Below the pieces are notes generated by a model. The model did not search any database. It saw only the letters and a program-made list of their open reading frames with translations, and was not told the DNA's origin. A program made the translations under genes and the position numbers. DNA of 64,000 nt from Apilactobacillus micheneri (GTDB taxonomy: Bacteria > Bacillota > Bacilli > Lactobacillales > Lactobacillaceae): contig NZ_POSO01000002.1 in NCBI RefSeq assembly GCF_002993975.1, positions 232 to 64,231 of the forward strand, written 5' to 3'. Each line of letters starts with the position of its first letter. The stretch's first letter is position 1. Below are positions 55,901-64,000 of this stretch, piece after piece.

Positions 55901-58900
55901 TCTTGCACTGCTTGATTGTATGCTAAGTTGTATGCAGCATTACCATTAGGAGTAGCAATCTTTTGCTGATTGCCTTCAGCATTTTTCACCGCATTAATCG
56001 CATCAGTTACCCCAGAATAGGTACCTTGCTTATTGCCATTATACTTACTACTATCTGATTCTTGTTCAGCATCATTATAGTCGCCCTTAGCCTTTTGACC
56101 TTGTGTCTGAGCATTTCTATATTCAGCAGAATTAGTATTAACATTATGACCTGTAGTTTGTTGACCAGTCATCCCATTAACATAGCCAGCCTTAGCATTG
56201 TTATAACCTTGATCATAGTTATCTTTATTCACTGGATGAGCATTTGCTTGTTGACCAGCTAAGTAATCTTTAGCTCCACGTGCTGTTTGACCGATTGCAT
56301 TTCCTTGATTATAGCCACTAGTATAAGCATCATTACTAGATTGATTATTTTGAAGTTTATTAGCTAAGCCATCATTATAACCATCTTTCACAGAATTATA
56401 ACCATCTACATATGAGGTCGCACTGGATGAGTTTTGAGCATCGCTATTAGATGTATCAATTCCATTAATTGCGGCACCATTATTATTTTGATTAGAATTT
56501 TGAGCAGCTTTAGTAGCAGCCATTTGTCCTTGTTTTTGTGCTTTGGCAGCATTATAGATTGTTAAATCAATACCGCTTAAGCCGATGCTTTGATCTGAAT
56601 GATTATCAGCAGCCTGCATCCCTTTAATTGCATCTTGATAACCTGCTATCGATTCATTATTTTGTTGTACATTAGGGTAATCTTTAAATGCTGTTTGAAA
56701 ACCACTTTGATATTGATTGGATTTATCAAATGCTGCTTTTTCATCAGGTGTCATTTGACTTGTTGATAAACTATTATCAGATAAACCTTCTTGAAAACCT
56801 TTTTGTGCATCCTTATATGCATGATTATAAATATCAGCATTAGCGGTGGTCATATTAGTAGTATCAGGTTCTTTTCCATTAATAACCGTATTAATACCAT
56901 TATTATTATTGGATTTAGCTGATGACAATGCCGCATTATAAGCAGCTTGATATTTCAAATTACTATCACTATTTTCTGGTAAATTATTAATATCATCTGC
57001 ATTGCCATCATGGTTATTCATTGCATTGTTAACTGATTTAATTGCATTGCTTACTCCTTCAACAGTACTTTGAGTCGAAGCTGTATTAGGATTATTTTCA
57101 GCATTTACATAATTATTGTATTCTTTAACACCAGCATTATTACCAATATCATATCCAGTTGTACTTTGGGATGAATTTCTATTATTTTGGTTTGTAGTAT
57201 TAGTAGTTAAGCCATCTAAATATCCAGTCTTGGCACTTTGATAGCCTTTATCATAATAACTACCACTAGGATGAGCAGTAGTATCTTCTGAAATACCATT
57301 TATATAATCATTAGCACCACTATTTTCACCATTAATTAAAGCATCTTGTTGGGCTTGTTGATATCCTTTAGCAAAAGCATCACCGGTACCATTATCATAA
57401 GCATCTGTATAGCCATTTGCTTTTTTATATGCATCAGGATTGGTAACTTGACTGTTAGGATCATAAGCCTTATATCCTTTGATAGTACTGTCATAATTAT
57501 CGGTGTATTTATTAGTATCCTTATTATATTTATCAATATTCTTTTGTAGATTATTGGGATTATCAACATCATTCAAAGCAGCATTAATTGCATTAGTAAT
57601 ATCACTATTATTATTGGTAGAAAGTTGAACTGGATTATTGGATGCTACCATATGACTTTGGTTATCTGGTATATAGTTTTGAGCATTAATGGTTTGTGTA
57701 TCATAGTTATCACCATTTACAACAATATTAAGTCCTTGGATACCATATTTAACATTAGCTCCAATAATATCTGGTTTAGTATTAACATTTTTAATAGTTT
57801 CGGTAAATTTGATGAATCCATTAGCATCAGCATCACTAGGATTTAGTCTGTTATCATATCCTGAATAATCATCATAACCTTTTTGGTTAGTATTATTAGT
57901 ATTATTAGTATTATTCTGATTAGATGTATATCCATGGAAATAAATTCCATCGTCTGATTTTAGAACATCTTTTTCAGTAACCTTTAATAATCCTGTCATT
58001 GTAGCGGTATGGTTAGTAGCATCATAACTTCCAGATACTGGACCTACGACATAAACACCAGGGGCTTGATATATACCTAGGGTATTGGATTGGTCAGAAT
58101 TAATTGAGTAATTTGAAGGGTTACGATTACCGCTTGCATCAATATAATTAACAGTATTATCGCTATTAAGTTGATATTTATAGTATAAATTGTTATTTAC
58201 AGATGATGTTTCAGAATTTAGAGTGCTTCCTGAATAAAGATACTTAATATTATTATTCTTCTTTAAAACAACTCCATCATTTCCTGGATTAATAACATTA
58301 ACATTCCCATTAATCAAATAAAATGAATTACTACCATTACCACTATTAGATGCATCGGAAGCATCAATAAGCATTTGTCCATTAGCAATATTAATTGTGC
58401 TACCAGAAGCGTCTAGAAGCCCACTATTACCATCACTACCACTATTCATATTTTTAACTCTTAGATTAAGTGAACCATTATTAGTTATATCTAATGTACT
58501 ATTACCAAAAGAAAGAAGCTCACTAGAATCATAGGAAGATCCATTATCTGAAACATTTAATTGTCCACCATCAATACTAACAGTAGAATTATTAGCAGAA
58601 ATTGCATTCGCATATTGGCTTGATCCGCTTACTGTATCTAAAACAATATTCAATTGTGAACTATTGGCAATGCTTAATTTAGCATTTGATGAAAGACCAA
58701 TTGAAGCATTATTACTATTACCATCTCCACCACTATTTCTAGCCAATAAATTCATATGGGCTTTGTTTCCGAGTGTTAAATTACCTTCCAATTCAATATT
58801 AGGGCCACCTGTTCCAGCAGAAGTAGCACTGAAGAAATTAGCATTTGGAGCAAGGGTTAAATTATTAACATAAAGCCCTTGTTGATTGTCTCCATCAGTA

Positions 58901-60666
58901 CCTACCTCACCGTTAGAAAATGGGGATACATATTCACTAAAACTATTTGCCCCAATATTAGTTGGAAAATCCTGAAAATCATTAACATTACCGCTAATAT
59001 ATACATCATTATTAGTAGATTGAAGCATTTGTGGGCCAACATAATTTATATTGTCAAAATTAATAACACCCTTAGAAGATGATATGGGCCCCCAATAGTT
59101 TTGACCATATAAAGTTTTAAAATTTTTCACACTTACTGATGAACTACTTGATGAATTATTAAAACTATAAGAAAATCCTCTAAAATCTGCTAAATGATTT
59201 TGACCATTCAACGTAATATTAGTATTAAGAACTGGTGAAGTTCCAGTCTCACCTGAATTACCAGTAGATACATCTGCTAAATTAATATCATTAACTAATC
59301 TAATATCATTAACTAGTTTTCCTGAACTAGATGCTGAAGAATTAATTGCACTAGTTGTATATCCAGTGGAATTATTATAACCAGTTATAATTTGATTAAA
59401 CTGTTTGGCATTATTTGCATATGCAATACCATTTTGAGAATCTTGAACAACATTATTATATGAATCATCATAGTATTGGTTGTTATTGTTAATATCATTT
59501 TTCAATCCAATGTAATTTCCATTAAAATCATATTGATTCAATATAGCTTGTTTAGCACCCTCATATGATTGATAATAAGGATCATTGTTATAGTTTCCAC
59601 TATCATTATTAATAAAACTATCGTAAAAATCTTTAGTTGAAGTTAATTGAGTGTTTGAATTATAAGTACCGTGATCATAATTGGTACCTTGCCATTTACC
59701 TGATTTGGCATCTTTAGTTGCCTGGTTAGCAAAGAAATAATTACTTCCATATTTATAAACATCTTGCAAAATTGGATTATAATATTGATTAAGCTTTTCC
59801 TTAGATACATTAGACTCTATAACAACTTGACCATTATCCTTCAAATTAATACTAGAATTTTTATAACTGTCTAACTTACTAATATTATCGTTATTGTACT
59901 TTCTAGTATCATTCCATGCATGACTTGAGTCATCAGTGTTACCACTATAATTACTATATCCGTCATAACTTGTACCTTGATTTTCAGTATCAGTATTATA
60001 TTGATTTTGCGCATCATTATAACCTGACTTAGCAGCATTATAGTATTGGTCACTATTAGCATCAGATGCTTGAGAATTGTTTCTATTGTTTACCCCATCT
60101 GAAATGGACTGCTGATATTTATTATATAAATTATATCCATCTTTATAGGAAGAATTATCATTTGTTGGATCATTATTACCATTTAGACCAGAATCAAAAC
60201 CTTTTTGCTCACTTTCATTAATTTGAGGTGTCGTTACCATTCTGCTATTAACAGATTGAAATTTATTAGTATGACCAGCTTGTTGACTAGATTGATTATT
60301 ATTTTGAACTTGTGTTTTCTGATTATCCTTAATATGTACATCAGTTTTAGGTTGTTGAATATTATTTTTTTCATTATTAACTGATGTGTTATTTTGTTTT
60401 TGTTCGTTAGTATCAGATTGTGATTGATCTTGATGAACAGAACTAGAAGCATCTTCATTACTTCCATGTTCTTCTTGAACTGTATTAATTTTACTATTAG
60501 TAGTATTAGTTGTATCTGCATGCGCATAGTTTGGGTCGTAAATAGCCACTCCAGCGGCGCCTAACATTGCTAACATTGACAATGAAATTGTTACCCATTG
60601 TCTTTTTACTTTATGCAAAACTTTTTTATCTTTAATCTTATTAAATTTGTTTTTATTATATTGCAT
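49981..60666 (-). CDS. Giant repeat-rich secreted surface protein
   Basis: A 3561-residue exported protein. It has a KxYKxGKxW-like signal peptide (KVKRQWVTISLSMLAMLGAA, cut near 50) and a Gln/Asn/Ser-rich stretch (50-150). A first set of Tyr/Gly/Asn repeats follows, then a pectate-lyase-like parallel beta-helix region (about 475-820; LDITNNGSLNLRVKN pattern). Some 2200 residues of degenerate Y-x-x-G-Y-x-x-G repeats (about 1070-3250) come next. A basic C-terminal region (from about 3400) has DUF5776-like wall-binding repeats (TYIYNSKHFDAKHAVRKV). No LPxTG motif. It starts at ATG 60666, nine nt after AGGAG. Such giants are known from Apilactobacillus; they are thought to bind surfaces. The function is unproven. 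Confidence 0.85.
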   Translation of the reverse strand: MQYNKNKFNKIKDKKVLHKVKRQWVTISLSMLAMLGAAGVAIYDPNYAHADTTNTTNSKINTVQEEHGSNEDASSSVHQDQSQSDTNEQKQNNTSVNNEKNNIQQPKTDVHIKDNQKTQVQNNNQSSQQAGHTNKFQSVNSRMVTTPQINESEQKGFDSGLNGNNDPTNDNSSYKDGYNLYNKYQQSISDGVNNRNNSQASDANSDQYYNAAKSGYNDAQNQYNTDTENQGTSYDGYSNYSGNTDDSSHAWNDTRKYNNDNISKLDSYKNSSINLKDNGQVVIESNVSKEKLNQYYNPILQDVYKYGSNYFFANQATKDAKSGKWQGTNYDHGTYNSNTQLTSTKDFYDSFINNDSGNYNNDPYYQSYEGAKQAILNQYDFNGNYIGLKNDINNNNQYYDDSYNNVVQDSQNGIAYANNAKQFNQIITGYNNSTGYTTSAINSSASSSGKLVNDIRLVNDINLADVSTGNSGETGTSPVLNTNITLNGQNHLADFRGFSYSFNNSSSSSSVSVKNFKTLYGQNYWGPISSSKGVINFDNINYVGPQMLQSTNNDVYISGNVNDFQDFPTNIGANSFSEYVSPFSNGEVGTDGDNQQGLYVNNLTLAPNANFFSATSAGTGGPNIELEGNLTLGNKAHMNLLARNSGGDGNSNNASIGLSSNAKLSIANSSQLNIVLDTVSGSSQYANAISANNSTVSIDGGQLNVSDNGSSYDSSELLSFGNSTLDITNNGSLNLRVKNMNSGSDGNSGLLDASGSTINIANGQMLIDASDASNSGNGSNSFYLINGNVNVINPGNDGVVLKKNNNIKYLYSGSTLNSETSSVNNNLYYKYQLNSDNTVNYIDASGNRNPSNYSINSDQSNTLGIYQAPGVYVVGPVSGSYDATNHTATMTGLLKVTEKDVLKSDDGIYFHGYTSNQNNTNNTNNTNQKGYDDYSGYDNRLNPSDADANGFIKFTETIKNVNTKPDIIGANVKYGIQGLNIVVNGDNYDTQTINAQNYIPDNQSHMVASNNPVQLSTNNNSDITNAINAALNDVDNPNNLQKNIDKYNKDTNKYTDNYDSTIKGYKAYDPNSQVTNPDAYKKANGYTDAYDNGTGDAFAKGYQQAQQDALINGENSGANDYINGISEDTTAHPSGSYYDKGYQSAKTGYLDGLTTNTTNQNNRNSSQSTTGYDIGNNAGVKEYNNYVNAENNPNTASTQSTVEGVSNAIKSVNNAMNNHDGNADDINNLPENSDSNLKYQAAYNAALSSAKSNNNNGINTVINGKEPDTTNMTTANADIYNHAYKDAQKGFQEGLSDNSLSTSQMTPDEKAAFDKSNQYQSGFQTAFKDYPNVQQNNESIAGYQDAIKGMQAADNHSDQSIGLSGIDLTIYNAAKAQKQGQMAATKAAQNSNQNNNGAAINGIDTSNSDAQNSSSATSYVDGYNSVKDGYNDGLANKLQNNQSSNDAYTSGYNQGNAIGQTARGAKDYLAGQQANAHPVNKDNYDQGYNNAKAGYVNGMTGQQTTGHNVNTNSAEYRNAQTQGQKAKGDYNDAEQESDSSKYNGNKQGTYSGVTDAINAVKNAEGNQQKIATPNGNAAYNLAYNQAVQDAQAHDGANDFVQGKAKQTSLTPANQSVYDKAYADAKGGYNEALDGQPTQNDSENQNETTGFNAGKNAESSYDEAIKAYENASDKSSVSDVNNQVAKPDAYKDTIDALKAADTNTVDTNNNKPTYVVTSSQELGLQKALSVLNTTPLPNNPSDDGSQYADSSSAQDKASFEKTYQNVIDGYKAGYENPDASSNPNSGLNQYAYSEGLAAGKQAIGAYDYLNSKDTSNQNADYQTGVKNAQTGYNDGITDTKTSGADINSPEYQEGKNVGANAKSDYNKAEQEANPSADQSNYNNNKKGTYSGVADAINAMKNAKGNSALVLPPNGDAAYNLAYNQAVKEAQHYNGADDFINGNNKPTNLTPANQSVYDAAYAEAQTGYNEALNDPTTSSSTMNANELEGFNAGLKAEKSYNAAIKAYDAATNKSDVSDQTNQSGIDADSYKNTIDALKAADINQTDIHNHNPIYVVANSQELGRQKALDIINQSPRPTNPSDDGSQDADNSIAQDKGEFEKAYQNVIDGYNAGVTNNPDIKENGNDNLNKDSFNAGQAAGNQVRGANDYLSGKDTTKDNNNDYQTGVKNAQTGYNDGITDKTTPDADTNSPEYKIGQKDGKNDQNNYNKGITQALNTYDPKQNDSNAQTLNHGAEQDAYNGAAAAIQAVKNADGNNSNIKPVNGQSPAYLKAYNDTLNKAEADAKAGQNNFLNGQNKNNGTDALSGVAADAYDHTQAGFQSALNGGSEPADDINEKAGFDQAKAIKQGYNQAVTDYNQGNKDPNAHSDMAGYQETMNGLIDGAKDTPTDNQPANNKSLYEAARAQSMGTKNGITDAVDNNADANAKTPNGVNDAIYQKAYQAAKAGYNNQKDAKSSDVIYNNAYEQGAQQKGANDYVTGKANDDTANEDNLSSNDEYIRNHAQGVKDAKDAYNGQLNNHSNASITGENAATNANAGYTDAQNDHQPVANAPQAEKDAYWGAQSGANTGKQQPEDINSSSRAYQAAKARAEKVASSGAEQYLSDKFNNRNLEPSGNDELYKQGYNNQKAYDNGFSNPNGQTPNYNNQGQINAYAAGKNDGAKTSSYNAAANGDKQDNDASYKGAQQGFADAQNGDALNPSNNMSYNNPKDILKYQSAYAKAYGEASNEMSQGARQYGSDANTDNPNVPSAKSNSGVTNQDTKSFNQGYNNQRAYEDGLNNPTNHSNSYANNSPEQKAYQAGRAASQAVANASQDAADGANRTQANQNAQDTYDGSKAGYADGADGSQYTSNLDKTPDYQMAYNNAYNNMQKDRKAGANGFFNQNANDFNDLNKINQAKPDASHNDNNMDNRAYNNGFAEQQGYAAGLINKSANNPYAADADKGPTSRYAAYAKGLTDSKAGYEAAQNESDPDNNKMPANIVDEPSKEAYQAAVAAYQDVKKGLKPTDNTAKSDSYQMAYNMAYNTDQAAKVQGENSFINPGTDNNDNHLSNAASALYKQGNVDAENGYNTIMNPSQAPINGGSDNNSAEYQAGMNLAKNILSGVQAAAKGDKSAPSADQNVVNGFNTANEAIKNAVNDAENGKNQANGKLNPSAIQVPSDISPADQKAYIDVYQGAYNGYNNGLNGGSQNPTASQDSNYNDMAYKAAYDNAFKQGQNDIPAPALPAPKSDDSAAGKKAGQKAFINGIPLNIHKIDLSGKSQSFIKAFKQAYDQTQRGFNAAVKGHKDESKNPSYKAGYQAAKDYQKGLHDAKSGKKLAKNSNDAYRIGYEAFKNGRSGRKINMKLLGKLDASYRKAYQRDFNIGHKDYVDETNKATRAGEKRAASNNHLPSFKHESKAYKEDYMKGFNEEVRKNLPHYVYNLRKIYSHSKAALTRKTRVKKYNKTPRYDRHVFRVQGYKITPSGQVVYKVKGLGWINANDKSVANVYYRRHDTKKPIQKVRVIKPEGTYIYNSKHFDAKHAVRKVQKGETVKVQRIEKLGGITRFYIGDGKYISSNKTIVEHLR
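53990..57130 (-). repeat. About 1.02-kb higher-order repeat inside the giant gene
   Basis: The coding landmarks GTYSGV-DAIN (near 54980 and 56005, with a weaker STVEGVSNAI near 57050) and NPSDDGSQ (near 54425 and 55442) recur with a period of about 1020 bases (340 residues). Each unit contains the same ordered set of shorter Tyr/Gly repeats. At least two full copies and one partial copy are visible. Confidence 0.7.
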
Positions 60667-60783
60667 AATTAGCATCTCCTATCAAACAAATACTTATGTA
60701 TAAATATAAAACTATACATTACATTTTTACAATAACACTATTCTAAATAATTAATTAGTAATTTGCACAATACTATAAAAAAT

Positions 60784-60830
60784 AAAAAAGAGATAGATAA
60801 TGTCTTAAAAACATTATCTATCTCTTTTAA
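60784..60830 (-). terminator. Terminator of the second giant gene
   Basis: AAAAGAGATAGATAATGT and ACATTATCTATCTCTTTT around a short loop, T run on the minus strand, just past the stop at 60847. Confidence 0.9.
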
Positions 60831-60846
60831 TTTTAGCTAATTGAGA

Positions 60847-63800
60847 TTAGCGTACATGTTCAACAATTGTCTTGTTACTTGAAATGTATTGACCGTTACC
60901 AATGTAGAATCTAGTAATGCCACCTACTCTTTCAATTCTTTCAACATTAACTGTTGAGCCTTTCTTCATCTTCTTAACAGCTGTCTTCTTATTAAAGGAC
61001 TTACTGTTGTAAATGTAAGTGCCTTGAGGTTTAATTACACGAACCTTTTGGATAGGCTTCTTAGTATCATGACGACGATAGTAAACATTATTTACTGACT
61101 TATCACTAGCACTAATCCAACCTAAGCCTTTAACTCTGTAAACTACATGACCAGAAGAGGTAATCTTATAACCCGTTACTTTAAATACATGACGGTTATA
61201 AAGTGCTGTCTTACCATACTTCTTAACTCTTGTACTACGAGTTAATGCAGGAGCATTATGACTGTAAACTTTCTTCAAGTTGTATACATAACTTGGAAGA
61301 TTATCTTTAACATATCTATTAAATGCTTCCATATAAGCTGCTTGATAAGCAGGTGATTCATGTTTCAAGCCACGAGGAACTCTCTTAGTACCAAAAGCAT
61401 TCTTTCTAGCTGCCTTAGAAGCTTTACCAGAAACAGCTACATAAGCTTTATGAGCTGCTTGGTAATTCTTTTCATAAGCTTTACGATATGCTGGAGCTAA
61501 CTTATCAAGAGTAGCCCTATTAGCTTTCTTACCAGAAATACCAGCTTTATAGGCTTCATAACCTACCTTGTATGCGTCACTACTATTCTTAGCTGGCTTC
61601 TTGCCACGAGTAGCATCCTTAACACCTTGTTTGTAGGCTTGAGCAGATTGATATCCAGCCTTGAATGATGGGTTGTCAGAATTATTCTTACCACCATTTA
61701 GTCCAGCATTAAATCCAGCTTGTGAATCATTGTAACCCTTGGTAAATGCATCTTTATATGCTTGTGATTTACCAGCAAAGTTAACATGATTAATATTTAA
61801 TGGAGTTCCACCAGCAAATGCTTGTTGACCAGCTTTAGTACCAGCTGCTTGATCGTCTTTATCATTATTTGGAGCTGGTGTTGGTGTAGGTGCTGGAATA
61901 TCATTTTGACCTTGTTTAAAGGCATTATCATAAGCAGCACTGTAAGTAGTGTCATTGCCATACTTAGCATCTTTATCAGAACTTGGTTTTTGACTACCAC
62001 CATTCAATCCATTGTTATATCCATTGTAAGCACCTTCATAAGCATCAATATATGCTTGGCGTGCAGTTGATGGAACATCTTTAGCACCACTAAAGATTTG
62101 ATTTTCATCAAACTTACCATTATTAGGTTTGTTCTTACCACTTTGAGCATCAGCTAAACCATTCTTGATGGCTTGTTGAGCAGCATTAAATCCAGCATTA
62201 ACTTGATCTTGATTTTGGCTACCAGAAGCAGTAGGAGCTTGTTTAGCACCTGCAATAGCTGCATTAGCTCCGGCACTAATAGATTTAGCTTGATTATAGC
62301 CATCAGTGTATTCTTTTGAAGATCCTTCAGGAGCGTTTGCATTATTAGCATTGCTTGGCTTCATTGCATCAGCATAACCTTGGCTAGCGTTACCTTTAGC
62401 TTCATCATATAGTGCTTTAGCTGAAGGAGTTGTAATATCACTAGGATATTGTCCATTAGGAATATTAGTGTTTCCACCATCTTTACCTAATGCATCATTT
62501 TCACCTTCACCCATAGCAGCTCTGTTTTGGTTATATGCCATATTATAAGCATTCTTATAGTTAGAATCTTTACCGCTATTATCAGATGGCTTGTTAGCTT
62601 TAGCATCAGCAAATGCTTGAGCAGCTGCTCTGTATGCTTCTTGTGAAGTAGGATCAGTTATATCTTTTCCATCAGAGCCTGTGATTGGACTATCACTAAC
62701 ACTTGGGTTGGACTTACTTTGAGCAGCTTTATAACCTGCACTTGCAGCTGAAGCATTATTAAATCCATTCTTGTAAGCGTTAAAGTTAGAATCAGCATTA
62801 CCCTTATCAGAATCATTCTTATAAGGATTATTGTCGTCACTATATGTTGATGGATTTGTAGCTAAGCCAGCAGCATAACCTTGTTGTTCAGCAAAAGCAT
62901 TATTGTGTGCTTTATCACCAATACCATTATTATTATCACTGCTATGCTTACCATTAATAACAGATGGATTGTTTAATGAATTACCCTTAGTTTGATCAAA
63001 GAAATCATTAGTTCCATCTTGTCTAGATTTTTGCATATCACCATAAGCTTTATTATAAGCTTGTTGATAATCAGATGACTTACCAACATTACTATTAGCT
63101 GGGCTACCGTTTGATCCATCTACATAACCGGCCTTAGCACCATCATATGCATCTTGAGATTTTTTAGCATTTTCAGATGCTTGTTGACTACTACTGTCAT
63201 CTTTGGGTCTATTATCTGTCTTTGTTGGATCAGAATTATTGGCATCGGTAGCAGCACCACTCATTGGTGAATTATTACCAGAGTTTGTTGGTAATGATTT
63301 AGATGCATTCTTACCAGCTTTGTATGATGAAGCATTATTGGAATAGTCGCTTGGAACATCATCATTACCAGACTTATCATTCAATCCAGCATCATATGCT
63401 TTTTGATTATCATAACCTTGATTAAATGATTGAGCATCTTGGTTACCAGCAGATGAATCAGTAGGCTTAGTATTTGTAGGTATACCATTATTCTTGTCAG
63501 ATGAATATTGTTGTGCACCCTTATTCATTTGATCAGTAGCTTCAGCATAAGCCTTAGCGTATGCACCTTGATAATTAGTAGCATCCTTACCAGTTAATGA
63601 ATTACCCTTTGAATCGGTCATACCCTTAGATGGATCAAATTGAGCTCCAGATTTAGCATCATTAAATCCTTGAAGAGCACCATTATTTTCATAGTTCCCA
63701 TCTATTGTGGAATTATTCTTACCATCTTTAACATTATTGAAGCTAGAACCTGATTTGGCAGCAGCTTGACCATCTATATAAGATTGTGATTTACCATCAT

Positions 63801-64000
63801 TAGATCCATTAGGATTATTAAATCCTTCATCATATGCCTTTTGATTATTATAACCTTGTGTATATAATGGATCATTTTTATTAGCTTCAGAAGGTTTTAA
63901 TTGATCACCAGTTTTACCTTGTGATTTATCATTAATATAGTCTTGAGCACCATTGGCAATATCTTGTTGAGCTCTTTGTTCTGCATCTTTGTAGAATTGA
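60847..64000 (-). CDS. C-terminal part of a second giant surface protein (runs off the window)
   Basis: The frame is open without a stop to the right window edge, so the visible about 1050 residues are only the C-terminal part. The internal Met at 63621 has no ribosome-binding site and lies within the repeats. The visible region holds Y-x-x-G-Y repeats (QQGYAAG, YNQAYGDMQ-type units) followed by the same basic C-terminal region as the first giant: NLPSYVYNLKKVYSH, GKTALYNRHVFKVTGYKI, KKPIQKVRVIKPQGTYIY. The two C-termini are clear paralogues. There is no LPxTG; wall binding through the DUF5776-like end is inferred. Confidence 0.85.
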   Translation of the reverse strand, partial: QFYKDAEQRAQQDIANGAQDYINDKSQGKTGDQLKPSEANKNDPLYTQGYNNQKAYDEGFNNPNGSNDGKSQSYIDGQAAAKSGSSFNNVKDGKNNSTIDGNYENNGALQGFNDAKSGAQFDPSKGMTDSKGNSLTGKDATNYQGAYAKAYAEATDQMNKGAQQYSSDKNNGIPTNTKPTDSSAGNQDAQSFNQGYDNQKAYDAGLNDKSGNDDVPSDYSNNASSYKAGKNASKSLPTNSGNNSPMSGAATDANNSDPTKTDNRPKDDSSSQQASENAKKSQDAYDGAKAGYVDGSNGSPANSNVGKSSDYQQAYNKAYGDMQKSRQDGTNDFFDQTKGNSLNNPSVINGKHSSDNNNGIGDKAHNNAFAEQQGYAAGLATNPSTYSDDNNPYKNDSDKGNADSNFNAYKNGFNNASAASAGYKAAQSKSNPSVSDSPITGSDGKDITDPTSQEAYRAAAQAFADAKANKPSDNSGKDSNYKNAYNMAYNQNRAAMGEGENDALGKDGGNTNIPNGQYPSDITTPSAKALYDEAKGNASQGYADAMKPSNANNANAPEGSSKEYTDGYNQAKSISAGANAAIAGAKQAPTASGSQNQDQVNAGFNAAQQAIKNGLADAQSGKNKPNNGKFDENQIFSGAKDVPSTARQAYIDAYEGAYNGYNNGLNGGSQKPSSDKDAKYGNDTTYSAAYDNAFKQGQNDIPAPTPTPAPNNDKDDQAAGTKAGQQAFAGGTPLNINHVNFAGKSQAYKDAFTKGYNDSQAGFNAGLNGGKNNSDNPSFKAGYQSAQAYKQGVKDATRGKKPAKNSSDAYKVGYEAYKAGISGKKANRATLDKLAPAYRKAYEKNYQAAHKAYVAVSGKASKAARKNAFGTKRVPRGLKHESPAYQAAYMEAFNRYVKDNLPSYVYNLKKVYSHNAPALTRSTRVKKYGKTALYNRHVFKVTGYKITSSGHVVYRVKGLGWISASDKSVNNVYYRRHDTKKPIQKVRVIKPQGTYIYNSKSFNKKTAVKKMKKGSTVNVERIERVGGITRFYIGNGQYISSNKTIVEHVR

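Noticed and set aside
53990-57130. Regular repeats considered as a CRISPR array
   Set aside because: The repeats are coding, degenerate at the DNA level, without constant spacers, and no cas genes are nearby.
50724-62840. Many open frames of 60-97 codons on both strands inside the giant genes
   Set aside because: They are shadows of the repetitive Asn/Ser/Tyr-rich coding sequence, have no ribosome-binding sites and show low-complexity Ile/Leu/Met-rich translations.
60847-63621. Second giant taken as a complete 924-residue protein starting at 63621
   Set aside because: The same frame continues without a stop to the window edge with the same repeat type, and no ribosome-binding site or signal peptide exists at 63621.

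Overview
The window looks like a near-origin segment of a low-GC, Gram-positive Lactobacillaceae chromosome. Core genes are of lactobacillar type: a T-box-controlled tyrS, CBS-less guaB, and rsmG-parA-parB-DUF951-ychF. The accessory part carries secreted S-layer-like proteins, a GH70-family protein and very long repeat-rich surface proteins ending in a DUF5776-like region. That combination is best known from bee- and flower-associated fructophilic lactobacilli such as Apilactobacillus. The genus is my inference, not proven by the sequence.

Layout. 0.2-4.6 kb: tyrS, a DHA2 exporter with its DUF4811 partner, and a divergent MerR-like regulator. 4.8-7.2 kb: a compact PNAG-type exopolysaccharide operon (synthase, small membrane subunit, deacetylase). 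7.3-14.5 kb: housekeeping genes (gpmA, AI-2E exporter, cfa, azlCD, a DD-carboxypeptidase, guaB). 14.5-19 kb: the DUF1129-ychF-DUF951-parB-parA-rsmG block. 19-22.9 kb: a nucleoside transporter beside a phosphopentomutase-like protein that has lost its catalytic residues, an SGNH hydrolase and a ComK-like competence regulator.

22.9-37.5 kb is an envelope region. Three paralogous large membrane proteins surround a divergent GH70 protein, followed by a small secreted protein and three related secreted cell-wall proteins. 37.8-40.6 kb holds a LysR regulator, the DUF2922/DUF1659 pair, a ComX-like sigma factor with an unusual start, and a GNAT enzyme. 40.7-44.1 kb is a stress/defence patch: a type I holin-like toxin with an antisense RNA, a YafQ/DinJ-type type II pair, a decayed second copy of the type I module, and a very AT-rich three-gene locus coding for an ADP-ribosyltransferase-like toxin, a small antitoxin candidate and a SecB-like chaperone. 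The last resembles the CmdTAC toxin-antitoxin-chaperone phage-defence architecture and is the most interesting system seen here.

44.1-49.9 kb: a secreted protein, rlmD, a small membrane protein, an 800-base hairpin-rich non-coding stretch leading through an attenuator into a plasmid-type RepA_N initiator, and a small acidic protein. 50-64 kb: one complete 3561-residue giant surface protein and the C-terminal about 1050 residues of a paralogue that runs off the right edge.

All calls come from reading the sequence and recalled family knowledge; no database search was run.
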